A stretch of DNA of 22,500 bases from Prorocentrum cordatum. Its lineage: Eukaryota; Sar; Dinophyceae; Prorocentrales; Prorocentraceae. How positions within the stretch are numbered: the stretch's first letter is position 1; the number at the start of each line of letters is the position of its first letter. Positions 15,752-22,398 of this stretch are shown in pieces. The notes below the pieces were generated by a model, which saw only the letters and a list, made by a program, of their open reading frames with translations, had not been told where the DNA came from and did no database searches. Both the position numbers and the translations under genes were made by a program. The DNA lies in assembly GCA_963575745.1 (NCBI GenBank), contig CAUYUJ010005646.1, positions 15,001-37,500 on the forward strand. Direction: 5' to 3'.

Positions 15752-16022
15752 GAGGATGTCTCGAGCGAAACGCTTGTTTTTGAAATCCCGATCGATAAAT
15801 CACAGGGTGCGGGCCACTTTTTCGTGTGTTGAGGATGTCTCGAGCGAAACGCTTGCTCCGCAGAGTTTGCCGAGGATGTCTCGAGCGAAACGCTTGTTTT
15901 GCAGAGCCGACCGCGACGCGGAAAAGCGCCCCGCGCGAAGGAATTTCGATGATGTCTCGACTAATTCCTTTGTTTTTGTACGATTTCCTGGAATTTTGGC
16001 AGGATGTCTCGAGCGAAATGCA
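15752..16022 (+). repeat. GAGGATGTCTCGAGCGAAAC array, copy A
   Basis: The word GAGGATGTCTCGAGCGAAAC, usually followed by GCTTGTTTT, occurs at 15752, 15831 and 15872, with diverged copies at about 15948 and 16000. Spacings are 79, 41, 76 and 52 bp, so the intervening sequence varies. Its reverse complement contains CGCTCGAGACATCCTC, the core seen in several other arrays. Confidence 0.88.
15788..15812 (+). repeat. CGATAAATCACAGGGTGC motif, copy 1
   Basis: The 18-base word reappears at 16379-16396 and, with one change and longer flanking identity (CCGATCGA.AAATCAC then AGGGTGCGG), at 16481-16505, both inside the 16-bp array. Confidence 0.85.
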
Positions 16023-16967
16023 CGACCCCACCCTAGCACGACCATACCCCAGCACGACCACACCCCAGCACGACCAGACCCCAGCACGACCCCACCCCAG
16101 CACGACCCCACCCCAGCACGACCATACCCCAGCACGACCACACCCCAGCACGACCCGACCCCAGCACGACCCTACCCCAGCAAGACCACACCCCAGCACG
16201 ACCACACCCCAGCACGACCTCACCACAGCACGACCACGCCCCAGCACGACCACGCCCCAGCACGACCACGCCCCAGCACGACCACGCCCCAGCACGACCA
16301 CCCCCAGCACGACCACACCCCAGCACGACCACACCCCAGCACGACCACACCCAGCACGACCACACCCCAGCACGACCACGATAAATCACAGGGTGCCACC
16401 CCAGCACGACCACACCCCACGACCCCACCCCAGCACGACCCCACCCCAGCACGACCAGCACGACCACACCCCAGCACGACCCGATCGAAAAATCACAGGG
16501 TGCGGAGCACCCCAGCACGAACCCACCCCAGCACGACCCCACCCCAGCACGACCCCACCCCAGCACGACCACGCCCCAGCACGACCACACCCCAGCACGA
16601 CCACACCCCAGCACGACCACTCCCCAGCACGACCCCACCCCAGCACGACCCCACCCTAGCACGACCACACCCCAGCACGACCACACCCCAGCACGACCAC
16701 ACCCCAGCACGACCCCACCCCAGCAAGACCACACCCCAGCACGACCGCACCCCAGCACGACCTTACCACAGCACGACCACACCCCAGCACGAGCACGACC
16801 ACGCCCCAGCACGACCACGCCCCAGCACGACCACGCCCCAGCACGACCACGCCCCAGCACGACCACGCCCCAGCACGACCACCCCCCAGCACGACCACCC
16901 CCCAGCACGACCACCCCCCAGCACGACCACACCCCAGCACGACCACTCCCCAGCACGACCACACCGC
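16023..16967 (+). repeat. 16-bp tandem array, GCACGACCACACCCCA
   Basis: About 57 units over 945 bp, with variants at the CACACC position (CACGCC, CCCACC, TACC). It is interrupted at 16379 and 16481 by the CGATAAATCACAGGGTGC motif. A landmark CAGCAAGACC, followed by a T(C/T)ACCACAG variant and a run of CACGCC units, occurs at 16188 and 16721, so a segment of about 533 bp was duplicated. As 16 is not a multiple of three the translation repeats every 16 residues: PSTTTPQHDHTPARPH on + and GVWSCWGVVVLGCGRA on -. Confidence 0.96.
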
Positions 16968-16984
16968 CTTGGTTGAGTGGTTGC

Positions 16985-17137
16985 CTGTCGTCGTGGAATG
17001 TTTCGTGGGGTGTCTCGTGGAATGTTTCGCGGGGTGTCTCGTGAAATGTTTCGTGAGGTGTCTCGTGAAATGTTTCGTGAGGTGTCTCGTGGGCTGTTTC
17101 GTGAGGTGTCTCGTGGGATGTTTCGTGAGGTGTTGCC
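16985..17137 (+). repeat. 24-bp tandem array, GTTTCGTGAGGTGTCTCGTG
   Basis: About six units; the full unit is the 20-base word plus AAAT or GGAT or GGCT. Translation gives an 8-residue repeat (CFVRCLVK on +, HETPHETF on -). The segment GAGGTGTCTCGTGAAATG resembles GAGGATGTCTCGAGCGAAAC of the array at 15752. Confidence 0.92.
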
Positions 17138-17390
17138 CAGTTGGGTATCATGAAAACGTGTCCATGCTCCACATGTCTATATCCCTTTCCGGGTTCGTGG
17201 GTCCATCATGTTTCACGCCGCGAGCCTGTCTGGGGAGTTCATGCTTGCCCAGGGCCACCCTTGCGTGCAGCCGGCCCTGTGACCCGAGGTGCCTCCCAGC
17301 CCCCAGGGGCCCTGCGGTCCTCGTGTGGGGGGCGCCTGGCAACCGCGTGAGCGACGAAGAAACGCGGACTCGACTGCGCGGACAGTCGCG
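17138..17390. other. Gene-free unique stretch
   Basis: Mixed sequence without recognised features. Open frames continue from the neighbouring 24-bp array. Confidence 0.35.
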
Positions 17391-17505
17391 CGTGAGCTGC
17401 CCGCGCAAGGCCGCGCGCCCTCTTCTCGACGCGGTGCGCCGCGCTGGCGGCCCGCGTCGGCCGCGGCATCAGGTCGCCGTGTCTTCTCGCGCAAGACCCG
17501 CTTGT
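17391..17505 (+). repeat. GC-rich dispersed repeat, copy B
   Basis: Counterpart of 1-140, sharing GCGCTGGCGGCCCGCG and flanking blocks. Confidence 0.5.
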
Positions 17506-17515
17506 GATGGGCTTG

Positions 17516-17683
17516 ATTTCCACCACCACCATCACCATAAGCTGGAGGGGGAGGGGGTCCTCCTCCTCCTCCTCCTCCTCCTCGTCCTCGTCCTCCTCCT
17601 CGTCCTCGTCCTCGTCCTCTTCCTCCTCGTCCTCCACCTCCTCCCCCCCTCCAACTTGTGGTGGTGGTGGTGGTGGAAGACAT
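17516..17683. repeat. Inverted repeat flanking a (TCC)n/(TCG)n tract
   Basis: The left arm, about 17517-17548, reads TTCCACCACCACCATCACC then ATAAGCTGGAGG. The right arm, about 17651-17683, reads CCTCCAACTTGTGGTGG then TGGTGGTGGTGGAAG. They pair over most of 30 positions with a few mismatches, around roughly 100 bp of TCC/TCG. The His-rich translation of the left arm (HHHHHH) is a by-product of CAC/CAT. Confidence 0.75.
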
Positions 17684-17779
17684 GCCCATCAGCTTGCTCG
17701 CGCCGCTCGCGTGTGGCCCGGGGCCGCCCACGGGCGGCCGCGCCCCTTGTTTGGAGAGCAGCCCCGGCAGGTGGCGGCG

Positions 17780-18085
17780 GTGCCGCCGCAGGCCCGGCGC
17801 CCCCGGGGGGCGACAACCAGGCCCGTGGCCTCGGGAGCCCTCGATCCGTCGATCGGGGGGGCGCGGTCGGGGCCCAGCCGCCCGCTCGGCTTGGCTGCCC
17901 TTTGGGTATATAGCCTGAGTCCAGAGAGTCTCTGGCCCCCCCCCCGCCTGGGGCGTCCACGGGCCCCCAGGTGCCGCCGCAGGCCCGGCGCCCCCGGGGG
18001 GCGACAACCGGGCCCCTGGCCTCGGGAGCCCTCGATGCGTCGATCGGGGGGCGCGGTCGGGGTCGACCAGCCGCCCGCTCGGCTC
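17780..18085 (+). repeat. Direct duplication of about 113 bp at 191-bp offset
   Basis: 17780-17892 and 17971-18085 share GTGCCGCCGCAGGCCCGGCG, CCCCCGGGGGGCGACAACC, GGCCTCGGGAGCCCTCGAT, CGTCGATCGGGGG and CAGCCGCCCGCTCGGCT in the same order with only a few differences. A 78-bp spacer with TATATAGCCTGAGTCC separates them. Confidence 0.93.
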
Positions 18086-18300
18086 GGGGGCGGGGGGCGG
18101 CCGAGGTCGTGAAGGAGTCACGACGGGCGGTCTTCGGCCGTTTCTGCGGCGCCGGGGGGCCCTCGCCAGGGCCCCGGGACCGTCCAGGAACGGCTGCGAG
18201 GAGGAGCGCCGGGCCGGGGGAAGGGGTCGAGGCATCCGGGGGTCCACGCTCTGAAGCAGTCCTGGCGTCGGGGGCCTGGGTTTGCGGGGTGCCCAGCACT
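18086..18300. other. GC-rich gene-free stretch
   Basis: No recognised gene or repeat. Confidence 0.35.
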
Positions 18301-18425
18301 CTGGGGTGGGGTCGGGCGCGGCTGGATCGGGATCGGGTTCGGGCCGTCAGCTGGCAGGATCAGGATCGGGCCGTTCGGCTGGCAGGAGCAGGGTCAGGAT
18401 CGGGCTGGGCCAGCCGGGGCCGGGG
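18301..18425 (+). repeat. Degenerate GGATCGGG/GGCAGGA repeat
   Basis: GGATCGGGATCGGGTTCGGG is followed by two diverged units containing GGGCCGT, GCTGGCAGGA and CAGGATCGGG. Confidence 0.7.
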
Positions 18426-18700
18426 CCCCCACAGGGCTTTGGATTTGGCAGAACACAGAGAAGTGGCGGCACAGGCATAGTCTTTCCGAGGTCCGCGTGG
18501 ATCTCTGAAATTTTACGCTTCTGTTGTCGCACTTCCTTCTTCTGTTGATTGGGCCCTGGTTCGGGCTCGGCTTCGGGCAGCGGGCATTTCGGAGTGCTGT
18601 GGCGCCTCTGGGGGCCCAGCGATTGGGATCGGCCGTCGGTTTGGGCCGCAGGCGCTCTTGGGCCGCTTGCGCTCCTGTACGTGGTCCTGGGCTTGAAGCA
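18426..18700. other. Gene-free unique stretch
   Basis: Mixed GC-rich sequence. GGCTCGGCTTCGGGCAGCGGG occurs in part at about 18567 and again near 18895. No gene recognised. Confidence 0.35.
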
Positions 18701-18855
18701 TATCAGCATCCGCGGCGTCGCGGGCCGGGCCCCTGGGCCACCCCCGCGGATGCGGGGCGTTGTTCCGCGGATGCCCCGCGCGGAACGCATCCGTGCGACC
18801 GCGCATCCGCGGGATCGCGCCCCCCGAATCCAGACCGCGAGGCCGCGGATGGGTC
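18700..18855. repeat. Cluster of CCGCGGATG words in both orientations
   Basis: CCGCGGATG or its complement CATCCGCGG occurs at about 18707, 18744, 18765, 18804 and 18842. A perfect 8-bp stem GTTCCGCG/CGCGGAAC with a nine-base loop lies at 18762-18786. Confidence 0.75.
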
Positions 18856-18918
18856 AGCGGCGTGCCCTCTGCCTCGGATCGGGCAGCGGTCAGGCTCGGC
18901 TTCGGGCAGCGGGTCGGG

Positions 18919-19045
18919 CTCGGAGGAGGAGGAGGAGGAGCAGGAGGAGGAGGAGGAGGAGGAGGAGGAGGAGGAGGAGGAGGAGGAGGAGGAGGAGGAG
19001 AGAGGAGGAGAGGAGGAAGGTGAAGAGGAAAAGGAGGCGCCGAGG
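18919..19045 (+). repeat. (GGA)n microsatellite
   Basis: GGA units with GCA, AGA and GAA interruptions. Poly-Glu and poly-Arg frames on + and poly-Pro and poly-Ser frames on - are artefacts. Confidence 0.95.
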
Positions 19046-19300
19046 CCCTCAACGACGAGGAGGAGTTTCGGGAGGCGCTGAGCCTTGTGATGCCGGCGGG
19101 CGAGGGCGCGGAGGCCGGCCCTGTCGGCCTGAGGTTTTGGGACCACGTGGCGACCTTCTCGTCCGAGTCCCTCTAGCCGACGCTCGCGCCAGAATCAAGT
19201 CGGGGTTGTCTCCCCCCACAGGGGGAGTATTCAATTACTCACTGCGTGGAGCTCCCCATATGTGCATCTCATGTTTCATGTCATGCCGTGGTGAGCGTCT
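19046..19300. other. Gene-free stretch with a hairpin
   Basis: GC-rich sequence leading to AATCAAGTCGGGGTTGTC and a hairpin at 19210-19227. CATGTCATGCCGTGGTGAGC near 19279 resembles CATGTCATGTTGGAGG...GTGCCACGGTGAGC near 19577. No gene recognised. Confidence 0.4.
19210..19227 (+). other. Hairpin CTCCCCC-CACA-GGGGGAG
   Basis: Seven-pair stem with a four-base loop, followed by TATTCAA. The context AAGTCGGG..TGTC before it and .ATTCAA or .GTTCAA after it is shared with 21695-21730. Confidence 0.6.
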
Positions 19301-19497
19301 GTTCATGAGCGGTCGACTACAATAGCGCGTCCACGTGGGCGACAGGGCCGACGAAGACGAGTGACCCCTAATGCGAGTGATTGCGTATGAGTCAGAGTGA
19401 GCTTTGAGTATGGTTGAATGCGAGCCTCTTCCTCTTCATCCCCCCTCCTCAGCTGCCAGGCCTTCCCCTTTTCAGCCCGTGGTAGCTTTGGAGCTTG
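19301..19497. other. Gene-free unique stretch
   Basis: Nothing recognised. Confidence 0.35.
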
Positions 19498-19612
19498 CCA
19501 CATGTGCATATGTTGTAGGATAGTTGGCAGTGGGATATGTAAGACGAGCGTTTAGCCACACAAGGCCATAAGTGCATGTCATGTTGGAGGATAGTGCCAC
19601 GGTGAGCATTTC
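19498..19612 (+). repeat. Diverged pair, TGCATATGTTGTAGGATAG
   Basis: TGTGCATATGTTGTAGGATAG at about 19504 (written here without flanks) resembles GTGCATGTCATGTTGGAGG plus ATAG at about 19572, each followed by TGGCAGTGGGA or TGCCACGGTGA. The offset is roughly 70 bp. Confidence 0.55.
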
Positions 19613-19663
19613 CAACGATCCCCGCACACAACCACCGCCCCCCCTCGCAGTCACCCCCTATGA

Positions 19664-19667
<4 letters not shown>

Positions 19668-19695
<28 letters not shown>
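19668..19695. repeat. (AT)14 microsatellite
   Basis: Uninterrupted AT alternation of 28 bp. Confidence 0.97.
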
Positions 19696-19700
<5 letters not shown>

Positions 19701-19751
19701 GGACTTCGGAACAAACGTTCTGCTCGCGTCAAGGACCTTCGAGCAAAGCGC

Positions 19752-19925
19752 CCTCCTCCTCCTCCTCCTCCTGTTCCTCCGCCCCCTCCCTTCTCCTGCT
19801 CCTGCTCCTCCTCCTCATCCTCCTGCTCCCCCTCCCCCTCCGCACCCCCATGCCCTTCCTCACGATCCCCCACCTCCTCCTCCTCCTCCTCCTGTTCCTC
19901 CTCCTCATCCTCGTTCCTGTCATTT
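19752..19925 (+). repeat. (TCC)n-rich tract
   Basis: TCC/CTC repeats in two regular blocks (about 19752-19775 and 19872-19910) with degenerate CCTGCTCCTCCTCC sequence between them. Confidence 0.9.
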
Positions 19926-19933
19926 CCCTCCCT

Positions 19934-20985
19934 GTTGAGCCCAGAAACAAGCGAACCGCCTGAGACATCCACACAATATGGCCGCGAACGTGCCCGTGCA
20001 ACCACCCCTGGCGGCTCCCCATAGGGGTGCTGCAACCAGCGCCCCGCTTGAGACATCGTCACAATCTGCTCTCCAAGCGAAGGATGTTGAGCCCAGAAAC
20101 AAGCAAACCGCCTGAGACATCCCCACAAAATGGCCGCGAACGAGCCCGTGCAACCACCCCTGGCGGCTCCCCTTAGGGGTGCTGAAACCAGCGCCCCGCT
20201 TGAAACATCTTCACAATCTGCTCTCCAAGCGAAGGATGTTGAGCCCAGAAACAAGCAAACCGCTTGAGACATCCCCACGAAATGGCCGCGAACGAGCCCG
20301 TGCAAACACCCCTGGCGGCCCCCTCTTAGGGGTGCTGAAACCAGCGCCCCGCCTGAGACATCCTCACAATCTGCTCTCCAAGCGAAGGATGTTGAGCCCG
20401 GAAACAAGCAAACCGCCTGAGACATCCCCACAAAATGGCCGCGAACGAGCCCGTGCAACCACCCCTGGCGGCTCCCCTTAGGGGTGCTGAAACCAGCGCC
20501 CCGCCTGAGACATCCTCACAATCTGCTCTCCAAGCGAAGGATGTTGAGCCCAGAAACAAGCAAACCGCCTGAGACATCCCCACAAAATGGCCGCGAACGA
20601 GCCCGTGCAACCACCCCTGGCGGCTCCCCTTAGGGGTGCTGAAACCAGCGCCCCGCCTGAGACATCCTAACAATCTGCTCTCCAAGCGAAGGCTGTTGGG
20701 CCCGCAAACAAGCAAACCGCCTGAGACATCCCCACAAAATGGCCGCGAACGAGCCCGTGCAAACACCCCTGGCGGCTCCCCTTAGGGGTGCTGAAACCAG
20801 CGCCCCGCCTGAGACATCCTCACAATCTGCTCCCAAGCGAAGGATGTTGGGCCCAGAAACAAGCAAACCGCCTGAGACATCCCCACAAAATGGCCGCGAA
20901 CGAGCCCGTGCAAACACCCCTGGCGGCCCCCTTTAGGGGTGCTGAAACCAGCGCCCCGCTTGAGACATCCTCCAAATCTGATGTG
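19934..20985 (+). repeat. 152-bp tandem array (about 6.9 units)
   Basis: The landmark GTTGAGCCC or GTTGGGCCC marks units at 19934, 20086, 20238, 20391, 20543, 20695 and 20846, spaced 151-153 bp. Each unit contains two copies of a TGAGACATCC core (AAACCGCCTGAGACATCCC and GCGCCCCGCCTGAGACATCC) 88 bp and 64 bp apart, plus the near-palindrome CCCCTTAGGGG. Units differ at only a few positions, so the array is young or homogenised. As 152 is not a multiple of three, the reverse-strand frames repeat every 152 residues and pass through several units; I take them as artefacts. Confidence 0.96.
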
Positions 20986-21365
20986 TGTTGAGTAAGTCTG
21001 AGTATGAGTAGGTCTGAGTATGAGTATGCCTGAGTATGAGTAAGTCTGTGTATGAGTAAGTCTGTGTATGAGTAAGTCTGGGTATGAGTAGGTCTGTGTA
21101 TGAGAAAGTCTGTGTATGTGTACGTCTGGGTATGAGTAAGTCTGAGTATGAGTAGTACTGTGTATGAGTAAGTCTGGGTATGAGTAAGTCTATGTATGAG
21201 TACGTCTGGGTATGAGTAAGTCTGTGCATGAGTAAGTCTGTGTATGAGTATGTCTGAGTATGAGTAGGTCTGAGTATGAGTAGGTCTGAGTATGAGTAAA
21301 TCTGAGTAGGAGTAAGTCTGTGTATGAGTGAGTCTGAGTATGAGCAAGTGTGAGTATGAGTAAGT
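20986..21365 (+). repeat. 16-bp tandem array, TCTGTGTATGAGTAAG
   Basis: About 23 units with TCTGAGTATGAGTAGG variants. The reverse strand gives the 16-residue repeat LTHTQTYSYSDLLILR. It abuts the 152-bp array, beginning right after a TGAGACATCC core. Its sequence is unrelated to the 16-bp array at 16023. Confidence 0.95.
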
Positions 21366-21415
21366 CCGACAGGAGGGGAGGAGAAAAGAGGAGGAGGGAG
21401 AAAAAGGAGTAGGAG
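21366..21415 (+). repeat. GGA-rich purine tract
   Basis: GGAGGGGAGGAGAAAAGAGG and similar, about 50 bp. Confidence 0.75.
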
Positions 21416-21773
21416 GCGTCCAAGTAATAACAAGAACCCCATCTTAGGATATGGGGAAAAATAGGACAACAATAGTCTGGAGACGACTTTTGATGATTTT
21501 TTGACTATTTGGGGGCAGTTCTTGAGACTTTTGTAAGTTTTCGCCCAGGATCCGCCTGTAAGGGGGACATGCCCGACCTAACGCCAGAAGAGGTCCCTGC
21601 CGCAGAGGCCCTCTGGTGCACAGGCGTGCCGGGCCAGGGCCGTGGAGGCCCCGGCAGGGTGCACCGTGCTGTGCGCCTTCCTGGCCGAGGCCTTATAAGT
21701 CGGGCCTGTCCCTCGACAGGAGGAATGTTCAAACATGGTGAAAAAATCGTCAGGGGATATTTTTTGCGACTTT
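21416..21773. other. Gene-free stretch with a hairpin
   Basis: Mixed sequence. A + frame of 111 codons at 21509-21844 runs through it into the TTTG repeat; no domain recognised. The segment CTTATAAGTCGGGCC lies before a hairpin at 21705-21720. Confidence 0.35.
21705..21720 (+). other. Hairpin CCTGTC-CCTC-GACAGG
   Basis: Six-pair stem and four-base loop, followed by AGGAATGTTCAA. Its context matches 19195-19235. Confidence 0.55.
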
Positions 21774-21826
21774 TGTTAGCTGTTTTGTTTGTTTGCTTAT
21801 TTGCTTGTTTGTTTGTTTGTTTGTTT
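21774..21826 (+). repeat. (TTTG)n microsatellite
   Basis: TTTG units with CTTG and CTTA variants, similar to the tetranucleotide tract at 14575-14640. Confidence 0.9.
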
Positions 21827-21943
21827 TTCCCGGAAAGGGCTTAGGCCCAGGGTTCTCTTTTAGTTTGTTTCCCCCCGGGTTTGACTCGAGGTGGGCCGGC
21901 GAATTTCTTTTGCGATAAATATCGAGGTCGAAGTGGGCAATTT
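21824..21943 (+). repeat. Dispersed repeat upstream of the GAGGATGTCTCGAG array, copy B
   Basis: Counterpart of 15616-15751, slightly shorter, ending in CAATTTGAGG at the start of the next array. Confidence 0.88.
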
Positions 21944-22345
21944 GAGGATGTCTCGAGCGAAACGCTTGTTATTCATAATTTGTTGAGGATGCCTCGAGCG
22001 AAACGCTTGTCTTGTGTTATAGATTGTCCTCTCCTGGGGACCTGAATTCAGAGGATCTCTCAAGTGAAATTCTAGTTTTCACGTGCCCAGGTCTTGAGGA
22101 TGTCTCGAGCGAGACGCTTGGTTTCACGCCTCCAGGTTGCCCATACAGATGTCTAGCATGAGGATTTGTTGAGGGTGTCTCGAACCAGAGGCTTGTTTTC
22201 ACGTGTCCAGGTCGCCCAGGCGGATGTCTGTCGAGGAAGTCTCGATCGAGACGCTTGTTTGCAAGTGTCCAGGTTGCCCAGGCGGATGTCTAGCATGAGG
22301 ATGTGCTGAGAACGTCTTGAGCGAAACGCGTGTTTTCACGTGTCC
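21944..22345 (+). repeat. GAGGATGTCTCGAGCGAAAC array, copy B
   Basis: Seven or more units at 21944, 21985, 22051, 22096, 22171, 22233 and about 22308, progressively diverged. The later units share a longer phrase: TTTTCACGTGTCCAGGT, CGCCCAGG, CGGATGTCTAGCATGAGG. Spacings are 41, 66, 45, 75, 62 and 75 bp. The first two units are closest to those at 15752. Confidence 0.88.
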
Positions 22346-22398
22346 AGGTCGCCCCTCGGCACAGCACATCAATATCGATACCCTTAGAATTGCAGCCT

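Noticed and set aside
15750-17172. 408-codon + frame and 436- and 379-codon - frames over the same DNA
   Set aside because: They are the phase-shifted translation of a 16-bp repeat.
17517-17534. Six-histidine tag from a cloning vector
   Set aside because: The CAC/CAT codons are part of a natural inverted repeat, mirrored by GGT/GTG at 17660; no vector sequence is present.
19658-20917. Reverse-strand frames of 266, 146 and 95 codons with a repeated, protein-like sequence
   Set aside because: They follow the 152-bp tandem unit through several phases. The peptide looks balanced in composition, but identical DNA in other phases is equally open; without transcripts I do not call a gene.
20926-20940. 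Telomere-type TTTAGGG
   Set aside because: A single TTTAGGG occurs as part of the 152-bp unit's CCCCTTTAGGGG variant, with no tandem TTTAGGG.
21944-22345. CRISPR array
   Set aside because: Repeats are degenerate, inter-repeat lengths vary from about 15 to 50 bp, some inter-repeat segments are shared, there are no cas genes, and the sequence character is eukaryotic.
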